This document shows, piece after piece, positions 1 through 7,888 of a DNA stretch of 40,291 bases (position 1 is its first letter; each line of letters begins with the position of its first letter). The notes under the pieces are model-generated. The model was not told where the DNA came from and ran no database searches. It saw only the letters and a list, made by a program, of their open reading frames with translations. The stretch covers positions 1 through 40,291 of the forward strand of contig NZ_NHYM01000015.1 in assembly GCF_003288815.1 (NCBI RefSeq), read 5' to 3'. Position numbers and translations under genes: made by a program. This DNA comes from Helicobacter sp. 16-1353 (GTDB lineage: Bacteria; Campylobacterota; Campylobacteria; Campylobacterales; Helicobacteraceae).

Positions 1-49
1 ACATAATGTAACGCTTGTTCTTAAAATATATATTTGAATCTTTTCCCAT
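1..49 (-). CDS. Start of an unidentified gene, cut by window edge
   Basis: An ATG at 49-47 opens a frame that stays open for 16 codons to the window edge, beginning M-G-K-D-S-N-I-Y-F. A weak AGGA ribosome site lies just upstream. A run of 14 G (on this strand) sits about 10 bases before the start. It lies downstream of bioD in the same direction. Too little is visible to name a product. Whether this is the true start is uncertain: the frame is also open through the G tract, but I see no usable ATG upstream. Confidence 0.4.
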   Translation of the reverse strand, partial: MGKDSNIYFKNKRYIM

Positions 50-58
50 AATCCTGTT

Positions 59-72
59 CCCCCCCCCCCCCC
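59..72. repeat. Homopolymeric C/G tract, 14 bases
   Basis: Fourteen consecutive C on the plus strand (G on the minus strand) lie between the bioD stop and the start of the edge gene on the minus strand. Tracts of this length in Helicobacter are known to change length by slipped-strand mispairing and switch surface or restriction-modification genes on and off. Here the tract sits in the 5' leader of the edge gene, so it would act on transcription or translation initiation unless the real start lies upstream. Confidence 0.9.
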
Positions 73-111
73 AAAATATTAAAAAAAGGTTTGATTATTG
101 TATAAATATGC

Positions 112-738
112 TTAATTTTTTTTGAATATTTCACATATAAAATTAATTACTTTTTCTTTTTCCATTTGATACATAAAATTTCTATCTAAGTATTTTATAT
201 ATGGATAGCTTATTTCTAAAAATTCATTTTTATTAAAAATATTTACAATACTTATAAAATCGATATGGTATTTTTCTAACATCATTCTAGAGATGATAAT
301 ATCATTAATGCAACCTAGTTTAGAACTAGCAACCAAAAAGCAAAACGCATCTAAATCTTTTATTAAATCAATCATAAAATAATCTTTTTTAATAGGCACG
401 AAAAGCCCACCAGCACCTTCTATTATCAAAATATCACATTTTTTTTCTAGATTCTCTAACTTTTGTTTTATGTGGTTTATGTCTATGGTATTTTTTTTAT
501 CTGCTACAAATGGCGATGCTGGAATCTTAAATTGATAAAAACAAATATCTTCTATATTGTATTTTATACTTTGATTTTGCATATGTAATGTAGAATCTTG
601 TGGAATCGTAACTACTCCTGTTTCTATTGGTTTGGCTATGCTAATAATGAGGTTTTTTTGCATTAAGGCTTTAGCGATGTTATTTGTTATGAATGTTTTC
701 CCCACATCTGTATTTGTTCCGCTTATAAATAATTTCAT
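112..738 (-). CDS. bioD: Dethiobiotin synthetase BioD
   Basis: ATP-dependent dethiobiotin synthetase, the penultimate step of biotin synthesis: it closes the ureido ring of diaminopelargonic acid with CO2 in the cytosol. The 208-residue length is normal. The N-terminus carries the family P-loop (GTNTDVGKTF, residues 7-16), followed by AKPIETG (35-41), which matches the conserved K-P-x-x-T-G substrate segment, and a central E-G-A-G-G motif near residue 110. Its ATG overlaps the der stop in TAATG, so the two genes are probably translated in sequence. A BioC-like methyltransferase gene lies far downstream at 28.4 kb, so biotin genes are dispersed. Confidence 0.95.
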   Translation of the reverse strand: MKLFISGTNTDVGKTFITNNIAKALMQKNLIISIAKPIETGVVTIPQDSTLHMQNQSIKYNIEDICFYQFKIPASPFVADKKNTIDINHIKQKLENLEKKCDILIIEGAGGLFVPIKKDYFMIDLIKDLDAFCFLVASSKLGCINDIIISRMMLEKYHIDFISIVNIFNKNEFLEISYPYIKYLDRNFMYQMEKEKVINFICEIFKKN

Positions 739-2114
739 TATTCTAAATTATCATCACTAGAATTATCATTTTCTTTATTGGTGGAATCTGTATTTTTTGG
801 CTTTGGTAGTATCAAAATAGGGCTTCCTTTGAACTCAAAGTTTTTTCTAAGATAGTTTATTAAATATCGTTTATAGCTAAAATGTAATGCTTTTGGTTTA
901 TTCATAATTAGCACAATTTGTGGCGGAGCAGTTCCAATTTGTGTTGCATAATATATTTTTATCATTTTTCCTTTATCGCTAGGAATAGGGTGTTTTTTCG
1001 TGGCATTTTTAATAGTGTCGTTTAAAATAGAAGTTGGAATCCTTTTATTAAAATTTTCATAAACCTCTAAAATCATACCTTTTATATCATTAATATGTCT
1101 TTTTGAGATTGCACTAGCAGTTATTATCGGGGCATAGCTAAGATATGCAAATTTACGCTTTATCTCGCTTCGTATATGTTGAAATTCAGCATATCGTATA
1201 TCCCATTTATTTAGAATGATGATTATTCCAAGATGATATTTATCGCTAAGACCGCTAATTTTCTCGTCTAAATCAACAAATGGTTTAGAAGCATCCAATA
1301 TTAATAAAACAATACTACTTAGCTCTAGAATCTTTTTTGTTCTATCTAAAGCGTATTTTTCAATGCCTTCTATTTTTGAATGCTGTCTAATCCCAGCAGT
1401 ATCAACAAAATTTAGAATCTTATCTTTATAGGCTATTTTTTCATCTACTGGGTCTATTGTAGTTCCGCCAATATCACTTACGATGGAACGTTCTTTATCT
1501 AATAAGGCATTTAGTATAGAGCTTTTGCCGACATTTACGCGACCAATGATGCCTATATTTATTATTTCTTTATATTGAGATTCCAAGTCATTTAAAAGAG
1601 CATTATCTAAACTCATATTATCCATTTGTGATTTTTTTTGACTAAGTCTAAATGCGACAAAATCCCTTAAACCAGCCAATCCACGATTATGTGTAGTGGA
1701 GATAAAAAATATATTTTTTGCACCAAAAACGCCGTATTCCCAATCATCTAATTTATTTTTTAATAAATCAATCTTATTTACGACTAGAATGGCATTTTGC
1801 AATTTTCTAAATAACTTTACATCATAATCATCTATTATCTCTTTACCATCGATTACATAAAGCACAATATCATCATTCTCTACAAATGATAGAATCTTCT
1901 TTTTTATATCAATAAAGATTCCATCGCTTTTTTCTACAATACCGGCTGTGTCGCATAAAATCGCATCTATATTATTTATTTTAATTGGTTTTATATTTAT
2001 ATCTCTTGTTGTGCCCTCTGTTGGAGAAGTGATTGCAATTCTTTCTTTAAAAAAGCAATTAAAGAGTGAGCTTTTACCGACATTTGGTTTGCCTAATATG
2101 ATTATTTTTTGCAT
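738..2114 (-). CDS. der: Ribosome-assembly GTPase Der (EngA)
   Basis: Double-GTPase needed for maturation of the 50S ribosomal subunit. Two G domains are visible. Domain 1 has GKPNVGKS at 8-15, G-T-T-R-D around 34-38, DTAG at 55-58 and NKID at 113-116. Domain 2 has GRVNVGKS at 191-198, DTAG at 238-241 and NKWD near 303. A C-terminal KH-like domain follows (I-x-Y-A-T-Q near 390). At 458 residues the protein is of standard length; the last 15 residues are Asn/Asp/Ser-rich. It is transcribed away from the gene at 2181 and overlaps bioD by one base. Confidence 0.97.
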   Translation of the reverse strand: MQKIIILGKPNVGKSSLFNCFFKERIAITSPTEGTTRDINIKPIKINNIDAILCDTAGIVEKSDGIFIDIKKKILSFVENDDIVLYVIDGKEIIDDYDVKLFRKLQNAILVVNKIDLLKNKLDDWEYGVFGAKNIFFISTTHNRGLAGLRDFVAFRLSQKKSQMDNMSLDNALLNDLESQYKEIINIGIIGRVNVGKSSILNALLDKERSIVSDIGGTTIDPVDEKIAYKDKILNFVDTAGIRQHSKIEGIEKYALDRTKKILELSSIVLLILDASKPFVDLDEKISGLSDKYHLGIIIILNKWDIRYAEFQHIRSEIKRKFAYLSYAPIITASAISKRHINDIKGMILEVYENFNKRIPTSILNDTIKNATKKHPIPSDKGKMIKIYYATQIGTAPPQIVLIMNKPKALHFSYKRYLINYLRKNFEFKGSPILILPKPKNTDSTNKENDNSSDDNLE

Positions 2115-2180
2115 TTATTTACTTTAGTTTTATTTAAAATGATTTAGAATCATACCAAAACATTTCTATTTGGAAATTAT

Positions 2181-2642
2181 ATGAGAATCTTTTTTCTATT
2201 TATCCCAATATTTATTTTTGGATTTGATTTTGAATTTGCTGTGGCAAATATATATAAATTAAAGTCAAATGAATTTAGCATAGAAAATGGGCTTTTAAGC
2301 GTTAATACCATCTTTGATAAAACAAATAATCAATTAAATAAGAGCATAAAAACGCAAGATTCCAAATTAGTAATGGATAAGAATCTTAGATATTATTATC
2401 ATACAAATAGATTTATGAATTTTAAAGAGGACTTAATAGAATTGACATTATCAGGAAATAAATATATGGCAAGTGTTAAAAAATTAGATTCTAATAATTG
2501 TTTTATCATCGTAAAACATATAGTTCAAAAAACCTTAGATACGAAATCTCGTGCAATGGTGGTGGATTTGGATACATTAGATTTAGATAATAATAGCAAG
2601 ATTTATTTTACTTGCTTGAAAAATAATAATTATATTTATTAG
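2181..2642 (+). CDS. Exported protein of unknown function
   Basis: A 153-residue protein with a hydrophobic N-terminal segment (residues 1-14, rich in Phe and Ile) that looks like a signal sequence or membrane anchor. The rest is polar, Lys/Asn-rich and probably beta-rich. I recognise no motif. It stops one base before the next ATG (TAGATG), so it is probably co-translated with the UDG-like gene. It shares a divergent upstream region of about 66 bases with der. Confidence 0.7.
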   Translation: MRIFFLFIPIFIFGFDFEFAVANIYKLKSNEFSIENGLLSVNTIFDKTNNQLNKSIKTQDSKLVMDKNLRYYYHTNRFMNFKEDLIELTLSGNKYMASVKKLDSNNCFIIVKHIVQKTLDTKSRAMVVDLDTLDLDNNSKIYFTCLKNNNYIY

Positions 2643-3275
2643 ATGTTATCCAAAGCATTATTACTAAAGCAGCTTTATTTGCGAAAGCTTATCGGTGAGA
2701 GATATTGTGAGAGTATTCAATTTAGAGCAAGTAAGGATTCTGTTTTCAATAAAAATAATTTGAATGATGTTATAAATAATTGTAATTTATGCGAATTATC
2801 CAAAATCTCTAAAGAAAAAATATTAGGTTTATGCGATAATACAAGCAAAATCGCATTTGTTACACTAAAACCAATATTGCCCTTTAGTATGAGCCAAGAG
2901 ATGATTAAAAATATTGCAAATAGAGTATTCGAAGTGGAATCTTATAGTTTATTATCTATTATTAAATGCAATGCAAATACCAATATCAAAGATACGCATA
3001 TTTCTATTTGCAAAGAGTATATAAAAACACAATTAGATTCCATAGAGCCAACATTGATTATTCTTTTTGGTGCGGACATTGCTAAATATCTTTTACATAG
3101 TGATGAGAGATTAGAGGATTTACGAGGTAGAATCCTAAGGAGTAAGAATCTTTTAAATAAAGAAAGGGATTTTATAGTAACATACGCAATTAATGATTTA
3201 GTAAAAAATCCATCATTAAAAAAGCTTTCATTTGAGGATTTTAAGATTGCAAAAGAGTTTTTAAATAAAAATTAA
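2643..3275 (+). CDS. Degenerate family-4-like uracil-DNA glycosylase homologue
   Basis: The layout resembles the iron-sulfur (family 4/5) uracil-DNA glycosylases. Cys47-x2-Cys50 is followed by Cys109 and Cys123, the spacing expected for the cluster-binding loop, then P-T-L-I-I-L-F-G (about 136-143) and L-R-G near 160. The catalytic signature near the first cysteine pair, normally Gly-Glu-x-Pro-Gly, is replaced by V-T-L-K-P, and the distal His-Pro motif reads T-Y-A-I-N-D-L. The fold is therefore suggested while uracil excision is doubtful. Length 210. It sits directly downstream of an exported unknown protein and upstream of a periplasmic protein. It could be a structural or nucleic-acid-binding derivative. 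Confidence 0.6.
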   Translation: MLSKALLLKQLYLRKLIGERYCESIQFRASKDSVFNKNNLNDVINNCNLCELSKISKEKILGLCDNTSKIAFVTLKPILPFSMSQEMIKNIANRVFEVESYSLLSIIKCNANTNIKDTHISICKEYIKTQLDSIEPTLIILFGADIAKYLLHSDERLEDLRGRILRSKNLLNKERDFIVTYAINDLVKNPSLKKLSFEDFKIAKEFLNKN

Positions 3276-3294
3276 TAAAAATTAAAGGTTTAGA

Positions 3295-4518
3295 ATGAAA
3301 AGCAAAATATTATTATTGTTATTGCCATTATTTGTTTTTGCACAAGGTAATATTTTTTCAAATATCCCACCTGCAAAAATAGAAGTAATAAATATAAATC
3401 CAGAATTTTGCGATGAGAGTTGTTTATTTGAGTTAAGCAATAATAAAAAAATATTTTCATTTGTCGCGAGATTCGATAAAAGTATCCAAAATAAAGAATT
3501 ACAGAATCTAATGGAGATTTATTCTAGTGAAATTGGCATTTACTACAAACTTCGATTTGACCCATTAGGGAAAACTCTTGAAATAGCACTTTTAATTCCA
3601 AAGAAAATTATTGGTAAATATTCCACGACCACAATCGACACTATACTTGCGTATTTGCTATCAAGAGATATTGATTTTAGATTTAAGATTTTTGATAGCG
3701 TAGATGAGAATCTAGATTCCCTAAATGCAACAATAGAGAAAATCAATAATGAGCATTTTAATTTTGTCGTGGCAGTTTTATCAAAAAAGGAAAGTTTAGA
3801 AGCATTAGATAGTATCGATATTCCTATTTATATCCCAACAATGACAAATAAAGATATTCAAGCTAAATCAAATATCGTATTTGGTGGAATTGACTATGAA
3901 TTGCAAGTTCAAACACTAATCAATCAAGAAGATGGCGGAATAACCATTATTTATAATGATGATAGTTCGCTTGGTAGGCAATTAGGAGAAATAACGAAAT
4001 CGTTAAGTAAGTTTGTATTTATAGAAGACACCATAACAAACAGAATAGCGGCAAATTTTTCTCAAAATCTAGAAAGAGAAGAAATGTTTTTAGCTGGAAG
4101 CAATGTATTTTTAAATACGCCTGTTGTTAAATCTGGTTTACTATTATCGCAGATTGGTATTTCTAGTGAGAAACCAAATAATATTCTATCAACGCAAGTT
4201 AATTTTAATCCAGCTTTATTGTCCCTTATTCGTGGAAATGATACGAGTAATATTTTGATTGTAAGCTCCATTGGTGATACAAATCAAAAGCTAATCGAAT
4301 ATGGATTATTGCTTACAAGTGATATGAAATATGATTGGGTGAATTACTCTACTGCACTTGGAGTGGATTTATTCCTAAGTAATATGTCGCAGGATATTGA
4401 AAAATATTTTGTAGAATCTTTTGACAAAAATCAGGCTATTTATAATATTAGCTTGTATAGAATCCACAATGGAATATTTGTAAAACTAGATGAAGATGAA
4501 ATAAAAAAAGTTGAATAA
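3295..4518 (+). CDS. Periplasmic protein, possibly of periplasmic-binding fold
   Basis: A 407-residue protein with a clear signal peptide (M-K-S-K then a Leu-rich core, F-A-Q at 15-17). Alternating beta-alpha segments and a segment around I-Y-I-P-T-M-T-N suggest a two-lobed type-1 periplasmic-binding-protein fold, like amino-acid receptors or LpoA-type synthase activators. This is an impression from texture, not a motif match. Two cysteines near residues 39 and 43 could form a disulfide. It follows the UDG-like gene by 19 bases, with AAAGG as ribosome site, and is probably in the same transcript. Confidence 0.65.
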   Translation: MKSKILLLLLPLFVFAQGNIFSNIPPAKIEVININPEFCDESCLFELSNNKKIFSFVARFDKSIQNKELQNLMEIYSSEIGIYYKLRFDPLGKTLEIALLIPKKIIGKYSTTTIDTILAYLLSRDIDFRFKIFDSVDENLDSLNATIEKINNEHFNFVVAVLSKKESLEALDSIDIPIYIPTMTNKDIQAKSNIVFGGIDYELQVQTLINQEDGGITIIYNDDSSLGRQLGEITKSLSKFVFIEDTITNRIAANFSQNLEREEMFLAGSNVFLNTPVVKSGLLLSQIGISSEKPNNILSTQVNFNPALLSLIRGNDTSNILIVSSIGDTNQKLIEYGLLLTSDMKYDWVNYSTALGVDLFLSNMSQDIEKYFVESFDKNQAIYNISLYRIHNGIFVKLDEDEIKKVE

Positions 4519-4580
4519 TATTATATTTTATCTATTGTTTTAGTAAAATAATCATTATTATTTTCAATAAAGGGAGCAAG

Positions 4581-4811
4581 ATGACTTTAGTAGATATGAA
4601 ACAAAATAAAACCTATAAGATTCATAAAATACTTACAGATGATAATGTATTAAGAGAGAGATTAGTCGCACTTGGTATTTGTGAAGGCACAGAGGCAAAT
4701 TTACTTCAAAAGTCGATAGATAAAGCCACTATCGCCATTCTTGCAAATAATTCACGCATTGCATTAAGAGCAACAGAGGCAAGAGAAGTTAGTGTTGAGG
4801 AGATTGCATAA
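4581..4811 (+). CDS. FeoA-domain protein
   Basis: A 76-residue stand-alone FeoA/SH3-like domain. The family pattern is visible as R-E-R-L-V-A-L-G-I-C-E-G-T (residues 25-37) and the terminal L-R-A-T-E-A-R-E-V-S-V (near 62-72). FeoA proteins are small cytoplasmic partners of the ferrous-iron transporter FeoB. No intact feoB is present, although a decayed feoB tail lies near 39.4 kb. A strong ribosome site (AAAGGGAG) precedes the ATG, after an AT-rich 62-base gap that could hold its own promoter. nth follows after 6 bases. Confidence 0.85.
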   Translation: MTLVDMKQNKTYKIHKILTDDNVLRERLVALGICEGTEANLLQKSIDKATIAILANNSRIALRATEAREVSVEEIA

Positions 4812-4817
4812 TATTCT

Positions 4818-5459
4818 ATGCCAACCTCTAAGAAAGCGATATATAAACAAATAGAAGATATTTTTGTAGAGAGATATAGAAATGCACAAACAGAATTAAG
4901 ATATAAAAATCTATACGAGATTCTTATTTGTGTGATTTTATCGGCACAATGCACCGATAAACGCGTAAATATGATAACACCTGCATTATTTGAAAAATAT
5001 CCAGATATAAACTCTTTGGCAAATGCGTCCTTAGATGATGTAAAAAGCCTAATTTCTAGTTGCTCATTTTTTAACAACAAAGCAAAAAATATAATCAATA
5101 TGGCAAAACAAGTTATGAATGATTTTAACGGCAATATCCCGCTTAATAGCAAGGATTTAAAATCACTTTCAGGTGTTGGGCAGAAAACTGCAAATGTCGT
5201 TTTATTGGAATATTGTGGAGAGAATCTTATGGCAGTAGATACGCATGTATTTCGCGTTTCTCATAGATTAAATCTAAGTAAGGCAAAAAGTGCTGAGGAA
5301 ACAGAAAAAGATTTGAATAAGATTTTTAAAAAAAATAGAAATATTCTACATCAAGGTTTTGTTTTATTTGGGCGATATATTTGTAAATCAATTAATCCGC
5401 AATGCTACACCTGCTTTGTTTATGATTTTTGTAAATATGAAAATAAATTGCAAAAGTAA
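4818..5459 (+). CDS. nth: Endonuclease III
   Basis: Base-excision-repair DNA glycosylase and AP lyase for oxidised pyrimidines. The helix-hairpin-helix segment L-S-G-V-G-Q-K-T-A carries catalytic Lys123, and V-D-T-H-V carries catalytic Asp141. The C-terminal 4Fe-4S loop has the exact C-x6-C-x2-C-x5-C pattern (Cys189, 196, 199, 205). Length 213 is standard. It lies in a plus-strand run with a FeoA-like gene before it and flagellar-motor genes after it, an order resembling the H. pylori nth-fliN neighbourhood. Confidence 0.97.
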   Translation: MPTSKKAIYKQIEDIFVERYRNAQTELRYKNLYEILICVILSAQCTDKRVNMITPALFEKYPDINSLANASLDDVKSLISSCSFFNNKAKNIINMAKQVMNDFNGNIPLNSKDLKSLSGVGQKTANVVLLEYCGENLMAVDTHVFRVSHRLNLSKAKSAEETEKDLNKIFKKNRNILHQGFVLFGRYICKSINPQCYTCFVYDFCKYENKLQK

Positions 5460-5476
5460 AATGGAAATAAAATATT

Positions 5477-5878
5477 ATGGAAATACTTCAACTTGCACTT
5501 TTAAATACATTAAAAGAAACACTAAATATTTCTATGATAGAGGAGAAAAAGCCACTTTCTCGCTCTATGTCTTCTAGGATAAATTTAGATTCCAAGATTT
5601 TTGTAATAGTGGCAAATAAGCCATTATTAAGATTATTTGCAAAAGATTTTTTACATGAAACTAATCCAAATGAAGAAATATTAATTGATATTTCAAAAGA
5701 AATTACCAATCTAATTATAGGAAAAGCAAAGGTTTTATATGCCAATAATGGCAAAACCTTAAAACTCGGGATTCCAGAATTTCTTGGAAATAAAGCAATT
5801 AGTAATTATAATAAAGCAATTCATTATAAATATAAAGATATAAGATGTAGTATTTATGAGGTGAATTTGGAGGCATAA
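5477..5878 (+). CDS. CheX-like chemotaxis phosphatase
   Basis: A 133-residue protein whose middle reads E-I-T-N-L-I-I-G-K-A-K (75-85). This matches the E-x-x-N signature of CheX/CheC/FliY phosphatases, whose Glu and Asn act on phospho-CheY. A family-typical L-G-I-P-E-F-L-G-N segment follows near 97-105. It is 17 bases after nth and ends one base before fliN, so the context supports a flagellar-switch or chemotaxis role. Only one E-x-x-N site is seen, as in CheX rather than CheC. The sequence is divergent, so activity is inferred. Confidence 0.72.
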   Translation: MEILQLALLNTLKETLNISMIEEKKPLSRSMSSRINLDSKIFVIVANKPLLRLFAKDFLHETNPNEEILIDISKEITNLIIGKAKVLYANNGKTLKLGIPEFLGNKAISNYNKAIHYKYKDIRCSIYEVNLEA

Positions 5879-5879
5879 A

Positions 5880-6233
5880 ATGGCACAAGATGATATTTTA
5901 GATGATAGATTGGTGCATAATCCAAAAGATATTGAATTAGCAAATTATTTACAAGAGATGATGGAAAGCTACTCCGGACTTCTTGATATGGATATTACTT
6001 TTAAATCCGAGTTAGGTAGCACAAAACTTACTATTGCAGAAATATTAAAGTTTGAAAAAGGCACAGTTATAGACTTGCAAAAACCCGCAGGTGAGAGTGT
6101 GGAAGTTTTTGTAAATGATAGGATAATAGGCAAAGGCGAGGTTATGGTATATGAAAAAAGCCTTGCTATTAGAATAAATGAAATATTAGATTCTAATGCA
6201 ATTATCTATTATCTAACTAAAGAAAAACTATAA
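5880..6233 (+). CDS. fliN: Flagellar motor switch protein FliN
   Basis: C-ring subunit of the flagellar switch, cytoplasmic face. At 117 residues it has a short acidic lead and the SpoA (FliN/FliM C-terminal) domain: D-M-D-I-T-F-K-S-E-L-G (about 38-48), L-K-F-E-K-G-T-V-I-D-L (57-67), V-N-D-R-I-I-G-K-G-E-V (78-88) and a closing R-I-N-E-I-L. The gene begins one base after the CheX-like stop and is followed after three bases by the FliO-like gene, so these look like one operon. Confidence 0.95.
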   Translation: MAQDDILDDRLVHNPKDIELANYLQEMMESYSGLLDMDITFKSELGSTKLTIAEILKFEKGTVIDLQKPAGESVEVFVNDRIIGKGEVMVYEKSLAIRINEILDSNAIIYYLTKEKL

Positions 6234-6236
6234 ATA

Positions 6237-7064
6237 ATGAAAATCTTATTTTGTATTTTTGTATTTTTTTTAACACTAAATGCCACAACTATACAAGATA
6301 TTAATATTATTTCAAATGATGAGTTAATCGAGATTTCATTTATATTAGATAGAAAATTCGATAGCAAGGTGGTAAAACAAGATTCTACTTCTTTTAGCAC
6401 TATCATATTAAAAGATACAAATTATAATAAAAACAAGATTCTAGCACAAACAAAGCTAATTAGGCAGATTGAGATTTTTCAGCAAAATAATGATGTTTAT
6501 GTGATTTTTGCTGTGGAAAATTTCAATCTTTATTTTTCATTTGAGGTTTTGAGTGCGGATAATATCTTAAAGATTCTAATCACACCAAAAGATACCATTA
6601 CTTCTAGTCTTTTATCTAATCCAAGTAATTCACTAGAAAGTGCCATTAGTGGCATTAAAAATCAAACATCTATACAGAATCTACCTAGTAATAATCCATC
6701 GCAATTGGAATCTTGGCGTTATGCTGCAGTTATTTCGATATTAGTAGCGTTGCTTATAGCATTGGTTATTATTAAACGAAAAATGAAAAGCCAAAATATG
6801 GAATTTTCATATTTTCAAAAACCTTTAAGCAAATATAAAGGTAATGCAAATATTTCCATTAATAGAGTGGTAAATATAGACTTAAACAATAAAATTATTG
6901 TGTTAGATTCTGGAAATTTTCAATATATGTTATTTATCGGGCAACATAATAGTTTTATTATCGATAGAATAGAACATAAGCAAAATGATGTTTATGATAG
7001 TTTTACAAAACTTTTAGAGCATAAAGAAGCAAAATTATCATCTTTACTGAAAGAATATAAATGA
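6237..7064 (+). CDS. FliO-like flagellar export component
   Basis: A 275-residue protein with a signal-like N-terminus (1-16), a beta-rich periplasmic region resembling an AMIN-type domain (about 20-115), a Ser/Asn linker, one membrane helix (about 162-181, A-A-V-I-S-I-L-V-A-L-L-I) and a small cytoplasmic domain. That domain has V-V-N-I-D-L then Y-M-L-F-I-G (about 216-240), the FliO-like beta pattern. FliO assists assembly of the flagellar export gate. I recall that Helicobacter FliO has an unusually large periplasmic part and lies beside fliN. It overlaps the TonB gene by 4 bases (ATGA). Confidence 0.65.
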   Translation: MKILFCIFVFFLTLNATTIQDINIISNDELIEISFILDRKFDSKVVKQDSTSFSTIILKDTNYNKNKILAQTKLIRQIEIFQQNNDVYVIFAVENFNLYFSFEVLSADNILKILITPKDTITSSLLSNPSNSLESAISGIKNQTSIQNLPSNNPSQLESWRYAAVISILVALLIALVIIKRKMKSQNMEFSYFQKPLSKYKGNANISINRVVNIDLNNKIIVLDSGNFQYMLFIGQHNSFIIDRIEHKQNDVYDSFTKLLEHKEAKLSSLLKEYK

Positions 7065-7852
7065 ATAAAAATATCGTTTTTAGAATCTCTTTTATAATCT
7101 CACTCATTATCCATCTAATACTTGGAATCTTAATCTATCTATTAATGGATAAATATAAATCTAGTGAAAATGTAGAAGAAAAAAAGGTAAAACTTGCCTT
7201 TAAACGCGGTGGAGATAGTGCAAAAGAAGATAGTAAATTTAAAGAAAATACTTCTTTACCTAAAAGTCCGCCACAGCAGCCAGCCCAACCCAAACAGCAA
7301 ACAATAAAACAACAAGCACAAGAACCCAATCAACACAAAGCCCAACCAAAAAATACAACCAATATAGATAAACAAATAGATTTATCAAAACTTCAAGTCT
7401 ATAGTCAAAATGATGTGCAAGATTCCAATATCCCGCCACAAAACCAAACATCACAAAGTAATATCACTCAAATGCTACAGAATCTCCCGCAAGATACCAG
7501 AGAAGAGATAATTGATTTATATGGCGATGAATTAGGCGATTATGGCGAAGCAGAGCGAGATTTTATTATTAATAATTTGCGAGAGATTGGGAGAATTACG
7601 CAATATCATCTAAATTTACGCGGTTATCCACCTGATGCAGGATATTTGGGGCAACAAGGTAAAAATGCTGTGGAGTTTTATTTATATCCAAATGGCGATA
7701 TAAGCGATTTGAAAATCATTTTGGATTCCAAATCAATGATACTTGATAAAAATACTATAAAAACGATACAAATTGCGTATAAAGACTATCCACATCCAAC
7801 CACAAAAACAAAAATCAAAATATATGTAAAATATTATTTATTCTATTATTAA
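7061..7852 (+). CDS. TonB-family energy transducer
   Basis: A 263-residue TonB-type protein. The N-terminal membrane helix (8-30) contains Ser14-x3-His18, matching the S-x3-H motif that TonB uses to couple to ExbB/ExbD. A long Pro/Gln/Lys-rich periplasmic spacer follows (about 65-150). The TonB C-terminal domain reads Y-P-P-D-A near 190, V-E-F-Y-L-Y-P-N-G-D-I-S-D and a final basic beta strand. It would transmit proton-motive force to outer-membrane receptors. exbB and exbD are not adjacent. Its start lies inside the end of the FliO-like gene, so it is translationally coupled to a flagellar operon, an odd pairing. Confidence 0.88.
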   Translation: MNKNIVFRISFIISLIIHLILGILIYLLMDKYKSSENVEEKKVKLAFKRGGDSAKEDSKFKENTSLPKSPPQQPAQPKQQTIKQQAQEPNQHKAQPKNTTNIDKQIDLSKLQVYSQNDVQDSNIPPQNQTSQSNITQMLQNLPQDTREEIIDLYGDELGDYGEAERDFIINNLREIGRITQYHLNLRGYPPDAGYLGQQGKNAVEFYLYPNGDISDLKIILDSKSMILDKNTIKTIQIAYKDYPHPTTKTKIKIYVKYYLFYY

Positions 7853-7888
7853 CATTTATTTTAGAGATGACTTTTTGGAATGCTAAAT

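Noticed and set aside
4706-5152. A 148-codon minus-strand frame with hydrophobic stretches
   Set aside because: Antisense to the FeoA-like gene and nth, both supported by motifs; no independent signals.
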